64,000 bases of DNA from Rebecca billardiae RCC1528 (lineage: Eukaryota; Haptophyta). The notes under the pieces were generated by a model, which was not told where the DNA came from, ran no database searches, and saw nothing but the letters and a program-made list of their open reading frames with translations. Made by a program: the position numbers and the translations under genes. This document shows positions 39,897 to 50,518 of this stretch, in pieces. Numbering within the stretch: position 1 is the stretch's first letter; every line of letters starts with the position of its first letter. The stretch spans positions 1,240,001 through 1,304,000 of the forward strand of contig OZ251245.1 in assembly GCA_965240325.2 (NCBI GenBank), in the 5' to 3' direction.

Positions 39897-40706
39897 ATGG
39901 CGCCGCACGTCGCAAGCGCCGCCGATGTGTTCAACCTATTCGTGGGCGAGAGCCTGCTGATGTTCGACTGCTCCGGGCGCGACACAGTCATGCCCGGCTC
40001 CGTCCGCGTCGAGGTTGGCGGCTCCGCCTCTGCCGCGGACGCGGCGCGCGCGGCGCACGAGTTTGCTCAGGACGAGGTCGCGCCCGACCGCGAGGACCAC
40101 GCGATCGTGCTGGCGGGCGAGGACGCGGCGTTCTCCGACGGCGTGGTGCGGTGGCTGGCGGACCCGAGCGGAGGCAAGTGCACGCGCGTCCTCCTCGCCT
40201 CGCGCGCCGACGTCGAGGCCGCGTTCCCCTTCCTGTTTGGCGTCGAGTCGCATGCCGATCTCCCCTTCTTGCCGAGCGTCGTCACGCCCGGCAAGCTGCT
40301 GCTGGGCTCGCGCGCGTGCACGGCCGAGAGGTCGCTGCAGCTGATGGGCGTCACCCACGTCCTCAGCGTCATCTCGCACGAGCTCGAGCTCCCCGCCGGC
40401 GCCAGCGCGCGCCACCTGCTGCTGCACATCGACGACGCGGACGAGGCGGAGCTCACGCCTGTGCTCGAGCGCGCGCTGCCCTTCCTCGAGGACGCGCGCG
40501 CGAGCGGCGGCGTGGCGCTGGTGCACTGCGACCGGGGCGCGTCGCGCTCGGTCGCCGTCGTCGTCGCGCACCTCATCGCGAGCGGCGAGCACGCCAGCGT
40601 CGACGACGCGCTCGCGGCCGTGCGCGCGTGCCGCGCAAGCGCCGCCCCCAACGCGGGCTTCATGCGCCAGCTGAACGAGTTCGCGCAGAGGCACCAGAAG
40701 CTCTAG
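39897..40706 (+). CDS. Rhodanese plus dual-specificity phosphatase
   Basis: A 269-residue single exon. The N-terminal third has the layout of a rhodanese-like domain without a recognisable catalytic Cys loop (LFVGESLLMFDCSG, EDHAIVLAGEDAAF, CTRVLLASRADVEAAFPFL). The C-terminal half is a dual-specificity phosphatase: LLLGSRACTAERSLQLMGVT, HVLSVISHE, LLLHIDDADE and the P-loop VALVHCDRGASRSVAVVVAH, which satisfies HCxxGxxR. DDALAAVRACRASAAPNAGF is the typical following helix and loop. The architecture matches STYXL1 (MK-STYX), but here the nucleophilic Cys is intact, so catalysis is expected. The gene is head-to-head with the large unknown gene (312 bp between starts). Confidence 0.8.
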   Translation: MAPHVASAADVFNLFVGESLLMFDCSGRDTVMPGSVRVEVGGSASAADAARAAHEFAQDEVAPDREDHAIVLAGEDAAFSDGVVRWLADPSGGKCTRVLLASRADVEAAFPFLFGVESHADLPFLPSVVTPGKLLLGSRACTAERSLQLMGVTHVLSVISHELELPAGASARHLLLHIDDADEAELTPVLERALPFLEDARASGGVALVHCDRGASRSVAVVVAHLIASGEHASVDDALAAVRACRASAAPNAGFMRQLNEFAQRHQKL

Positions 40707-41714
40707 CGGGCGGGGGCGGCGGCGGCGGCGCGCGCGCGACGCGCCGGGCCGCGCATGGCCCGCACCGGCCGCTGGCCACGGCTGGGCGGGGGCGCAGCCG
40801 GGCTGGCCGCGGCGCGCGCCGCGGGCGCGCCGCGCGCCGGCTCGGCGGCGGTGGCGGCCCCAGCGCGCACTGCGCTGCGCTGCGCGGGCGCGGGGCGCCG
40901 CGTCGGGCTGCTGGGGCAGCGGCCGCACCGACAGTGGGCATGGGCGACGTCGCGGCCGCGCGACCTGTGCCGGGCACGCCCTGGGGTGCCGGGACCATCT
41001 CCCAGCGTGTCTCGTCGCGCGGCGCACCCGTGCAATCGCACCCGCGCGCGACGCCCGCCGGGCGTTGCGTGCGCATACGCGGTGGGCGGACGGCGCTGCC
41101 GAGTGACTTCACAGCGGCAGTGGGCGAGTGACAGCGGCAGTGCACGCCTCACTGCGGGCGCCCGACTGCGCTGCCGACGATGGCGATCGGCCTACAATAC
41201 CCTCGCACACGAGAGACGCGGCTCGGCGCTGATGATGCCGCGCGACATGGCAGGCGACGACCGCTGTTAGTGTTGTCGACCGCACATTGGCCATTGCGCT
41301 AACGAAATCGGATCCCGCGCGCGCGCGATACAGCACAGCGGCAGCGACGACGAGAGAGGAGAACCGCGAAGACAGTCCGCCCTACATTAAAGTAGATGAG
41401 TCGATCGTCAATAATTATAAGACAAGCCGCGACCAATTTACAGATGAAATAATAAGTCTGGAATACCGAATAAGCAGCTGCCAAGCTGCATCAGCCAGCC
41501 CGCCGGTCCGAGGCGCACTATATATATAGTACCGCGGTCAGACTGGCCGGTCACGGGTCGGCTCGTCGGGACCGCCGGGCTGACGACTACTGCGGACCGT
41601 CGTCATCGGAATTATATTGATGAATTTGATGGCAGCTGCCGGCCCGATCGTCGTCAGGCCCCGCGGGTCCGGACGCGGCCTCGGCCCGGCTCGGGCCTGG
41701 CGGCCTGTTTTATT
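40707..41714. other. Gene-free stretch
   Basis: No supported gene. There is a short ACAGCGGCAGTGGGCGAGTG-type duplication near 41110-41140 and a TATATATATA patch at 41518-41530. Open frames are Arg/Ala-rich shadows. Confidence 0.45.
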
Positions 41715-42950
41715 CCGCGCGGGGGGGGCACGCCCGGATTTAACCGTGCCGCCCCCGCGGCTTTGTGCAACATCAAGGAGAGTCCGGACGCTTCTCGTCG
41801 CCGCCAGGCGCGGGGACCCCTCGCGACGGCCGCGCCGCCGCGCGTAAGGGTGGCGACCCGCACCTCACGCCGGCCCGCGCATTCGGCGGGGCGCGCGCGG
41901 AGCGCGCCGGGCGTGGGCGCGTCGGCCCGTACGCTCGGAGCCCCGGGCGAGAAAATTCCGAGCGCGCCGCGCCGCGCCCGTCGCGCCGCGCTGCGTCGTG
42001 CGCCGTGCACGCGTTCGGTTCGGCTCGGGTGCCGAGCGCAGCCGCGGAGCGGAAAGAGAGCCGGGAGCGGGTGCGCTGGCGCGGGCGGGGTGTGGAGGCA
42101 CGCTACGGGAGTCTACCTCTCGTGCCGCGCGCGCGCGCCCGCTCGGCGCCGTCACTTGGCGCGGCCGTAGGCGTCCAAGCGTCGATGGTTGGCCTCGCTG
42201 TCGAGAACCGCGCTAAAGGGGCCGCCTGGGGGCCGTAACGCTTGACGAGACCGAGCACGGTGCTGACGAGACCGAATACGCACCGGCACCGGCCCATGGA
42301 AGCCCGCCGCGCGCTGTGGCCGCGCGCCGCGCGCACATCAGGCGGGGCGCGCGCGGAGTCCGCCGCGCGTGGGGGCCTCAGCCAGTACGCTCAGGCCCCC
42401 GGGGGAAGCGCATGCGACCTCGCCGCGCCGCGCCCGTCGCGCCACGCCACGGCGTGAGCAGTGCGTCCCGGTTCGACCAGGGTCGCGGCGCGCGCCGCTG
42501 CACGCTACCACTGGGGCGGATGGTGCGCGCCGCGCGCGCGGGGGCGGCTTGTGGAGGCGGGCGGTGACGGCCTGGCTCGCCTGCCGCGCGCGCGCCGCCC
42601 TGCGTTGCGTCCTGAACTCTCCGTGCTCGCAGGGTGCGGATGCTGCACGAGAGCCAGTGCTGTGACTCTCTGTGACGGGCTGGGCTGGGCTGCTAGGCGG
42701 CTGCGGGCCTCCCGTGTGGGTTGGATGGATGCCCGCTGCGACGCTGGCCGCACGATTGCGTCCTTCCGCTTTGCCTTGCCCTTGGCAGCTGCGCCACCGT
42801 TGTGCGGCATGTGCTGCCAGGTGAGCGAGGCTCGCTCCTCGGGCGGCTGGATGACCACAATCGCGGATGGCTTGGTGCGGACGGGGTGGTCTTGGTCCCC
42901 TGTCTCATCGCCAGCACGTTGCGGCTGCAGCAGCCGCAGGCGTGTCTGCT
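41715..42950 (-). repeat. Dispersed 1.1-kb repeat, copy 2 (inverted)
   Basis: This is the reverse complement of 19.42-20.47 kb with scattered substitutions and indels. Shared landmarks include the terminal hairpin, TCCGGACTCTC(C)TTGATG, the GTCGATGG...GGCCTCG block, GAGACCGAGCACG and CAGCACGTTGCGGCTGCAGC at the far end. No open frame is conserved as protein between copies. Confidence 0.75.
41717..41762 (-). repeat. Terminal hairpin of dispersed repeat, copy 2
   Basis: CCGCGCGGGGGGGGCACG and CGTGCCGCCCCCGCGG pair across a short loop. The stem matches copy 1 at 20411-20457 while the loop differs. Confidence 0.65.
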
Positions 42951-44857
42951 TGATGGGCTCCGGCCGGCAGCCCAGACTCCATTTTACCTCTCACATCAGT
43001 GGGCCTTGGGGCAGTGAGCTGGTGTCAGGTGTGACGCCGGGCATCAAGCCTGAATCGGCAGGGAGGCGGAGGGAGCGCACCACGTTAACTAACGTGCGAC
43101 TCGTGCGACAGGTGCCTGGTGACGTCTCGCCGTATGGCCACTTGTGGGCCAACCGGCCAGTGCACGGCGCGGTTGGCTCGCTCGCACTGCGTCTGCGGCG
43201 CCTGGCCGGAACCAGGGTGCGTTCGTAAGATTCCTATAGTTTACCGCGGATCGTGTCAGACGTCACAGCCCATTGATGCGCGTCAGTCCGAGGTTAGCCA
43301 GCACGAGCACAGCCAAGGGGAAGCTATGCCGGAACCAAGTCGTGCTGCACAGGTGGCGCCACACCGCACACGAGGACTCGCCGGCTGCGGGCTGGTCCGA
43401 CTCCGTCACTCGCATGGGCCACACTCCTCCGACATCGACTGTCTCCTATGCTGGAAGCAGAGATCGTCGTCTAGAAGGTGAGGCGGAACCTTGCGGGATG
43501 GTCACGGCGCTGGATGGACAGAGGGAGCGCTGCTGAGTGCTGGCGAGGACATCGTTTGCGCAGCACGGCCGGACGGCCGCGGACCATTTCTTCTTTACGG
43601 TTATTTCTACCAGATTCCATTTACTATGTCACGGCGACAAACCCGTGCCCGCCAGTGGGAATCGGTGTCACGCCCCGTTGGGTGTACCTCTCACGGCCGA
43701 TGGCGGCTCCCACGTGCGCAAGGAATGCGATTCGTGCACTCCTCGGTGACCGGTGAGTGCACGAATCCAGTTGCGGCGCTCGTCCGCCTCGTCGTTGTCG
43801 CACACGAGGTACACCCAACACCATGGGTCGGATCCCAGAACTCTCCGCGCGCTCGCGCCTGCGCGGCACTGGCAGGCTTGTTCTCATCATCTTGGCCAAG
43901 ACTGCAGCCTGAAAGATGCGCGAGGACGCGTGTGCACGCCTTTCCGCGCGTCATGGGTGCGCGTGGCACGCACCTTGTAATATTATACGCCGAGGAGGCC
44001 TGAGCATCCGGCCTACTAACCTTCCGCGATCACGTTCAAATGCAGGCGGCAAGCTGCAAGCAAGCGCACGCCGAACGGAAGCATCTCAAGCTCGACAAGG
44101 TAGTGGCGGCGGAGCGTTTAGAGCTGGTGGCGATTGCAGTCCATCTGGCTGTGAACTGGTCGCTAACTGACACGGGTGCGACGCAGCAGCCAAGGCAGAG
44201 TGCTTGCAGCTTGCAGAGGGCCTCCAGCTGCAGCGGTTTGCCGCCGCTCGCCGCCGCTGCATCGTGCACACTGCCGTGCACCGCGAGTGACCCCTGTGTC
44301 AAGGCGAAGCACCACGGCAAGGCGAATCAGCATGTCTGACAACATCCTTCGCCACAGCGCAGCGCCTCAACACGAGAATGCGCGAATGGCGTGCCATCAC
44401 TTCTCCGAACTAGCTCCGGGGCCCGCACCAGCGGGCAAGTCGCCATTGTACCGCGTTTTGGCGAATGTCGCCTTTGGGCTCTCGTAGAAATAAAACAGGC
44501 CTGGCATTATGAGGCCGAGCATCATCAGCAGTGTCATGATGGTGCTGCCATTGGCGGACTATATATTGGTAACACGACGCAATTACGCGCTATGAAATCA
44601 TGCTGACGTCGAAGTGCATATGCTGCTCAGCTGCTCGGATGAACTTTGGGCGGCGCGCGTGCGGAAGTGTCATCAAGTCGTGTAATCATGCATCATGATG
44701 ACTACACCGCCGCCAGAGTCCGCCCAGCTGCATCAGCATCGGGCGGAGGGCCAGTAGCGCTCCTGCAGCCGCGATGCGAGGGCTGGTGGGCGCGTACAGC
44801 TGCAAGCCACGGTGAAGGCGCTGCGCACTGCTGCCCTCCAAGCGGCGCGCCCCTCGC
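42951..44857. other. Gene-poor stretch
   Basis: About 1.9 kb without a recognisable gene. Open frames of 70-170 codons on both strands (for example 43491-44003 +, 44040-44339 +) have no domain signals and overlap one another. An 11-bp inverted repeat sits at 43731-43765. Confidence 0.45.
43731..43765. repeat. 11-bp perfect inverted repeat
   Basis: TTCGTGCACTC and GAGTGCACGAA flank a 13-base loop. The stem is perfect; no terminator-like T run follows. Confidence 0.8.
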
Positions 44858-46624
44858 TCACGCGCCCATCTTGCGGAAGACGAGGGCGGCGTTGTGCCCG
44901 CCGAAGCCGAGGTTGTCTGAGATGGCGGCGGTCGCGCCCTGCGGCAGCTTGGCGGCGGTGTTGGGCGTGTAGTCGAGGGGGCAGTCCGGGTCGGCCGTCT
45001 CGTAGTTGATGGTGGGCGGGATGTCGCCCGTCGCGAGCACCTTTGCGCAGATCGCCGCCTCGATCCCGCCCGCCGCGCCGAGCGTGTGCCCAGTCATCGA
45101 CTTGGTGGACGAGATCTTGATCTGCGCCGCGCGCTCCCCGAACACGCGGCCGTACGCCATCGACTCGAACTTGTCGTTGTACGCGGTCGAGGTGCCTGGG
45201 CAGGGGCGGCGCACAGGGGCGTGTGCGCGGGTGTGAGGGTGTGCGTGTGCGTGTGCCTCGCCAGCGCGAGGGCCGCGCGGTGCGCGCGGCGCAGGGGCCA
45301 GACGCCGCTCCGCTGAGCGCCGAGCGCTGCGCACGCGCGCGGCGCGTGCGTCCTCTGCGCACCGTGGGCGTTGATGTACCCCACCTGCGCGCCCTCCACA
45401 GACGCGTCGGCCAGCGCGCGCTCGATACACCTGTACAGGCCCTCGCCCTCTGCGCACGCGTCGCGCGCGCGTCGCGCGCGCAGCTCGCGTGAGCGCTCGC
45501 GCTCGCGCTCGCGCCCGTGCCCGGCGCGCCCGCCCCGCCCGCCCGCCGTCGCCCGGCAGCGAATGGCAGCGCGCGGCGCGTGTGTGCGCGTGTGTGCGCG
45601 CGTGTGCGCGTGTGTGTGTGCGCGTGTGTGTGCGCGTGTGTGTGCGCGCGTGTGTGTGCGCGTGTGCGCGTGCACCTGGGTGCGGTGTGGTGATGTGGTG
45701 GGCGTCGCACGTCGCGCCGTAGCCGGCGAGCTCGCAGTAGATGCGCGCGCCGCGCTTCTGCGCGTGCTCGAGCGTCTCGAGCACCAGCACGCCCGCGCCC
45801 TCGCCCATCACGAACCCCGAGCGCTCCGCGTCGAACGGGCGGCTCGCCTTGGTCGGCTGGTCATTGCGGTTGGACGCCATCGCCTTCATCGCGCAGAAGC
45901 CGGCGTACGAGAGCGGCGTGATGGCCGCCTCGGTGCCGCCGGCGAGGACGACGTCGGCCTCGCCGTACTGCAGCGCGCGCATCGCCTGGCCGATCGCGTG
46001 CGACCCCGCCGCGCACGCCGAGACCACGCCGAAGTTGGGCCCCTCTGCGCCCAGCTCGATGCCGATCACGCCCGAGACGGTGTTGCCCAGGAGCCCGGGG
46101 ATGGTGAAGGGGGAGACGCGCTTGGGGCCCCTGGCGGTGAGCTTGTTCACCTCGTCCTCGAAGGTGGCCATCCCGCCGAACGCCGAGCCCACCATCACGC
46201 CCACGCGCGAGCGGTCCGTCTCCGCCATCTCCAGCCCCGCGTCTGAGAGGGCCATGCGCGAGGCCGCGACGCCAAAGTGCGTGTAACGGTCGTTCTGCTT
46301 GACGGACTTGGCCGAGTCGAAGTAGTCGGCGGGGACGAACCAGTCGCCCACCTCGGCGCCGATCGTCGTCGCGTACGCCGACGCGTCGAAGTGCGTCACC
46401 TGCCCCACGCCCGAGCGCCCCTCGAGAAGTGCCGCCCACGCCGCGTCGCCGTGGCCGAGCGCAGTCACGGTGCCCAGGCCCGTGACGACGACGGTGCGCC
46501 GAGCGTCCGCCGAGGCGGTGGCGCGGGCTCGAGGCGCGACAGCCCTCGCGCGGGGGCCGCCGACGGCCGACGCCGCGGCCGCCGGCGCGGCGAGCGCGAG
46601 CACAACGGCGACGCCGCGCTGCAT
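44858..46624 (-). CDS. FABF (KAS II): 3-oxoacyl-ACP synthase II, plastid-type
   Basis: Three exons (45676-46624, 45363-45449, 44858-45195) give 457 residues. The introns, 45450-45675 and 45196-45362, both have GTGC donors and CAG acceptors. KAS II condenses malonyl-ACP with acyl-ACP in type II fatty-acid synthesis. A leader of about 40 residues (MQRGVAVVLALAAPAAAASA) resembles a bipartite plastid signal. The mature enzyme starts RRTVVVTGLGTVTALG. The active-site Cys is in VVSACAAGSHAIG, the first His in YINAHGTSTAYNDK (restored only by splicing), and the second in the later GHTLGAAGG; GFGGHN closes the fold. Also seen are GNTVSGVIGIELGAEGPN and RPFDAERSGFVMGEGAG. Length and motif order are standard. 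Confidence 0.95.
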   Translation of the reverse strand: MQRGVAVVLALAAPAAAASAVGGPRARAVAPRARATASADARRTVVVTGLGTVTALGHGDAAWAALLEGRSGVGQVTHFDASAYATTIGAEVGDWFVPADYFDSAKSVKQNDRYTHFGVAASRMALSDAGLEMAETDRSRVGVMVGSAFGGMATFEDEVNKLTARGPKRVSPFTIPGLLGNTVSGVIGIELGAEGPNFGVVSACAAGSHAIGQAMRALQYGEADVVLAGGTEAAITPLSYAGFCAMKAMASNRNDQPTKASRPFDAERSGFVMGEGAGVLVLETLEHAQKRGARIYCELAGYGATCDAHHITTPHPGARAHAHTHARTHTRTHTRTHTRAHARTHAHTRAARCHSLPGDGGRAGRARRARARARARALTRAARATRARRVRRGRGPVQVYRARAGRRVCGGRAGGVHQRPRCAEDARAARVRSARRSAERRLAPAPRAPRGPRAGEAHAHAHPHTRAHAPVRRPCPGTSTAYNDKFESMAYGRVFGERAAQIKISSTKSMTGHTLGAAGGIEAAICAKVLATGDIPPTINYETADPDCPLDYTPNTAAKLPQGATAAISDNLGFGGHNAALVFRKMGA

Positions 46625-46949
46625 CTCGCTACTGATTGCGTCGGGGCGCGGGACGACGGGTATCGCGTCCCTTGGCGTCGGAGTTCTTTGCCACAGCCGT
46701 GGCTTTTTTCGGACGACGGTTTTTTATTGGCGGCAAGAAGCCAGACGAAAATGTTGCGGTGGGCAGGCTGTTTCACGCACGAGCGGCGAGCGCCGAGCGG
46801 CACGCATTTTGAGCACACGCCACACAGGCTGGAGCGCACCCTCGAGTAACGGCGACAGACGAGCAGGGGCGAGGCCAAGCTCGCGCGCGCCACCGCCGCT
46901 GGGCGAGGACCCGCTCGCGGAGCAGGCCGCCGCCCGGAGGCACGCCGCC
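46625..46949. promoter_or_regulatory. Shared upstream region of KAS II and an unknown gene
   Basis: A 325-bp interval separates the divergent starts. It has T-rich and A-rich patches (GGCTTTTTTCGG, GTTTTTTATTGG near 46705-46730) unlike the GC-rich flanks, which fits a promoter. Confidence 0.4.
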
Positions 46950-48361
46950 ATGGCGCCTGTGCACACGCCGTGGATCATGGAGCCCGTCAAGCTCGGGCTG
47001 CAGGTGCCGGGCACGGACCCGCGGCGCATGCGCAGCAGCGCGCGCGTGCTGCACGCGCGAGAGAAGCAGATGGCGTCGCGGCCGCGGCCGGGCACGGCGG
47101 GCGCGCGGCCCGCGGCCGAGCGCGCGCGCGACCTCGCCATCTCGCCCATCGTCGGCGCCGTCCCCTTCGCCTCCACCACCCGGCCGGTGCGCGAGCTGCT
47201 GAACACGGCGGGGCGGCACGCGCAGCCTCGGCAGCACGAGCACGGCGACGCCAACGTTGGGCACGGCTTCCGACGCACACCGGTCGCGGCGTCGCAGCCG
47301 CACGTGAGCACGCTCGAGTGGCGCGTCGCCGACGAGCGCGCCACACCCGTCCGCCGCGCCGAGACGCCGACCACCAACCGCGCGCGGGCTGAGCTGCTGC
47401 TCACAGGCCACCGCTCCGCGACCACAAGCCGTCGCCGGCCGGGCTCCGCGCCGCCCAAGCAGGCCACGTCGCAGCTGGGCTACGTCGCGCCGCCGATGAT
47501 CTGCGACCTGTCGTACCGCTCGGTCTGCCCCGACGGGGAGCACTGGCGCACCGTCGAGCGCCCCACCGAGCCGTTCCAGAAGACCTTCTTCATGCTGCCC
47601 GAGCCGAACAAAAATAGAGTCTACTTGGAAGACCTGGAGCCCGGGCTGGCGGGCGCGCCGCCGGAGGAGGTGGCGAAGCGGGCGACGGTGTACCAGCCGG
47701 CCGAGCCGGGCGTGATCACCTTCATGCGCGACTGGCACGGCACGTTTGGGCGGCACCAGCGGTGCGCGCGCGCCGCGCGCGCGCCGCGCCACAGCGAGAC
47801 ATTGGTGCGCACAGCTCACAGCTTTGCGCCCTCGCGCGCGCGCGCGCGACGCACAGCCTGGCGCCGGGCATGCTCGAGCAGACGGTGGAGCGCGAGCGCC
47901 TCATGCATACGCGCCAGCAGACGATGTTCGACGGGGGGCTCGCCTTCCAGATGGCCTCGACCGCGCGGCGGCGGACCAACCAACGCCCACAGTCGGCCGC
48001 GGCCGCGGTGCGCCCACCCGGGTCTGGGCCGGCCCTGCTGATGACGGCGGACGCGGGCGCGGCGCCGGGCACGCCGCCGCGCGGCAGTGCCGCGGACGGC
48101 GGCTGGGTGTCGGCAGCACGCTCGCCCGTGCGCACGCCGCCACGCACAGGCGGGAGCGTCGGCAGCCGCGGGCGGCCGCCTCGCACGCCCTCGGGCGCGA
48201 GGCCCGAGCCGCCGCGCCTCAACACGCCGCCGCCGCCCCGGACGACGCCGCCCGCGACGCCGCCCGACAAGCCCGACCCGTTGGAAGATGTGATCAATGA
48301 GGGCGGCGCGCAGCTGCTGCGGCTGTCGTTCGATGAGGGTGGTCTCGAGGGGCTGGACTGA
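46950..48361 (+). CDS. Unidentified protein, possibly cytoskeletal or ciliary
   Basis: Two exons, 46950-47761 and 47857-48361 (intron of 95 bp, GTGCGC donor), give 438 residues. Exon 1 has Arg/Pro-rich segments and a well-ordered stretch: APPMICDLSYRSVCPDGEHW, then FQKTFFMLPEPNKNRVYLED, then GVITFMRDWHGTFGRHQR. The splice joins this to LAPGMLEQTVERERLMHTRQ. The tail is Pro/Arg/Thr-rich and ends with a short conserved-looking motif (DVINEGGAQLLRLSFDEGG). I recognise no domain. The alternation of basic low complexity with short ordered motifs resembles microtubule-associated ciliary proteins, which is only a guess. Confidence 0.55.
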
Positions 48362-49062
48362 CGAGGGACGGCGGTGGCGCGCTCGCCCTCCTGACGCAGC
48401 GGACTCATCATCGACTGTGAGACTCAGACAGGGCACAGGCGGTGCCCGACTGGCGACTGCCCGCGGCGCGACAGCGCAGCGGCAGCACATCACTCACTGT
48501 CGTAGTGACTCACTGTCGACGTCCGGCACTACCGTCAATGTTGTTATCACTACTACGCGCGACGAACTGCACTGCTGTGCGAGGCGGCGCGCTGGACTCC
48601 GCCCGAGCCTGGCCGACTCCGGCTACCGAGCCGTCCGCGAGGCGAAGCACCCGCCGGGCGGCTGCACCCCGGGAGCCGGGCCCGTCCGGCCTGGCCGGGC
48701 CGGGCGTCGTAGCCGCGGTAGTACTGTCCGTAAGTAGACGTGAGGCGGCGTGATCATGAGGCGGGGCCGTTCTCCGTAGCCGTAGGTCGCGGAACCACGC
48801 CCGCTGGCCACTGGGACTCAGCAGCAGGCCGCGCGGCGCGCGCCCCGGGCTGCCGGCTGCACGCCTCTCTGACTCGGCAGCTCGCGCCATCAGGGCGGTG
48901 ACGCGGACTCGTCACGGCGGCTCGGCGCACGGCGCGCAGCAGGGTGCGCGGTGGCAGCGCGAGGCGGGCGCGGCACGCGGTGTGTTCGCGCGGGTCACGC
49001 CGCCGCGTGGGCCGGGCGCGCCGAGCAGCCCCGCCGCGCCGGCCCCGAGCTCGAGCCCGCGC
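48362..49062. other. Intergenic region between convergent genes
   Basis: About 700 bp with no gene. Shadow frames overlap on both strands and no repeat stands out. Confidence 0.45.
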
Positions 49063-49972
49063 TCAGGCCGTCGCGCCGAAGACGGCCATCTTGTTGTTGA
49101 TGGGCAGCGCGTGCAGCGGCCCGTCAAAGTACGGCTGCAGCCGCGGGAGCGCGCGGAAGTCGGCGTAGTAGCGCTTCAGCCGGGGGAAGGAGTCGAGCAG
49201 CGAGGGCTTGCCCAGGAAGCGGCCGAGCTCCTCGTGCTGGTCGAGCATCTCCCACAGGTGGAAGTCGGCGGCCAGCGGCGTGTGCGCCACAAGGAAGGGC
49301 GTGCCCTGCTGCTCCAGCCACGCCTCGAACTTGGAGAGGTGCGCGGGCGCCTTCTTGGTGTAGTACACCTCCTTCTTCGCGTCGAAGACGGCGGCCTTGT
49401 CCATACCGAACCCCGCGTAGAAGAGGCCGATCGCGTCGTTGCGCAGGTCGAGCACCTGGCACATGCACTGCTCGTTCTTGCACACCTCCTCCTCGGTCGA
49501 GCCCATCAGCCCGAACCGGCGGCCGAGGTAGGCGAAGCACGCGTTGGACTGCGAGACGACCTCGGAGCCCACCCTGACGTAGGGCAGGTTGGTGAGCGCG
49601 TTCAGCCGCAGCAGCTCGGGCTTCGCCTCCTTGAACCACGAGTCCAGGTTGTACGAGCCGTCGGGCTTCTCGACAGCCTCGAACGCGACGTTCACCCATG
49701 CGGCGCCCGCGTACTCGCACATCATGCGCAGCGGCGCGCCCAGGCCGCGGATCGACCAGTACCCGACCTGCGGGGCGGTCGCGCGCCGGAGCGCACGCGT
49801 GACACGGCGGGCGTGCGCGGCTGAGCCTGCAGCCGCGCCGCGCGGCATAATCGCACGCGCGCACCTCAATCGTCACGTCCGTCTTGAGGAGCACCCAGTT
49901 GAGCGAGCCACGGCCGACGGAGAAGATGCGCAGGAGCAGACGGTTGACCAGCGTGAGCACGAGACGCAGCAT
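49063..49972 (-). CDS. Glutathione S-transferase with N-terminal anchor
   Basis: Two exons, 49865-49972 and 49063-49767 (intron 49768-49864, GTGCGC donor, phase 0), give 270 residues. Exon 1 encodes [20 protein letters not shown] plus a short linker, a likely membrane anchor or organelle signal. Exon 2 starts at [20 protein letters not shown], the glutathione-site strand and helix of mu-type GSTs with its Tyr. [20 protein letters not shown] provides the cis-Pro and the SQS gamma-glutamyl contact. The C-terminal helical domain includes [20 protein letters not shown], and the tail [22 protein letters not shown] resembles mu-class ends. It conjugates glutathione to electrophiles or acts as a peroxidase or isomerase. 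Confidence 0.88.
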
Positions 49973-50203
49973 CGCGGCGCGCGGCGGGGCACGGGTGGGC
50001 GCGCCGGTCCTTCTCGACGCGGGCGCAAGACAGTCGAGCTTGGGCTTTTCCGAAGACCGCTACGCACGGCTCTGTTCCGGTCCGGGAGGTCGCCGATTCG
50101 CCGCGGCTCGGTGCGGCCCTGCGAGCGAGCGCGAGGCGCCGACCGCGCTCGCGCCTTTTCGCAAGTTCGCACCGCACGCCCACGCGCCGGCCGCGACGCG
50201 ACC
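49973..50203. promoter_or_regulatory. Shared upstream region of GST and MPC1
   Basis: 231 bp separate the divergent start codons. No canonical TATA element is visible. Confidence 0.4.
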
Positions 50204-50518
50204 ATGGCGGGCAAGCTGATGCAGTTCTGGAACTCGCCCGTGGGCCCGAAGACGACGCACTTCTGGGGGCCCGTCGCGAACTGGGGCTTTGTGCTCGCCG
50301 GCCTCGCCGACTCGAGCAAGCCCCCCGAGAAGATCTCGGGCCCGATGACGGCGGCCATGTGCGTGTACTCGGGCCTCTTCATGCGCTTTGCCTACGTCGT
50401 GCAGCCGCGCAACTGGCTGCTCTTCGCGTGCCACGTCTCGAACGAGGGCGTGCAATTGAATCTGCTGCGCCGCAAGTACTTCTCCCCGCCGACCGAAACC
50501 CCGCCCAAGTCGGCGTGA
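50204..50518 (+). CDS. MPC1: Mitochondrial pyruvate carrier subunit 1
   Basis: A 104-residue single exon, the usual size for the family. It has the MPC1 core: [59 protein letters not shown] and [16 protein letters not shown]. Two to three short helices are expected in the mitochondrial inner membrane, where MPC1 pairs with MPC2 to import pyruvate. The N-terminal [10 protein letters not shown] resembles the MPC2 opening, but [17 protein letters not shown] and ACHVSNE favour MPC1. No MPC2 gene is in the window. Confidence 0.93.
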   Translation: MAGKLMQFWNSPVGPKTTHFWGPVANWGFVLAGLADSSKPPEKISGPMTAAMCVYSGLFMRFAYVVQPRNWLLFACHVSNEGVQLNLLRRKYFSPPTETPPKSA

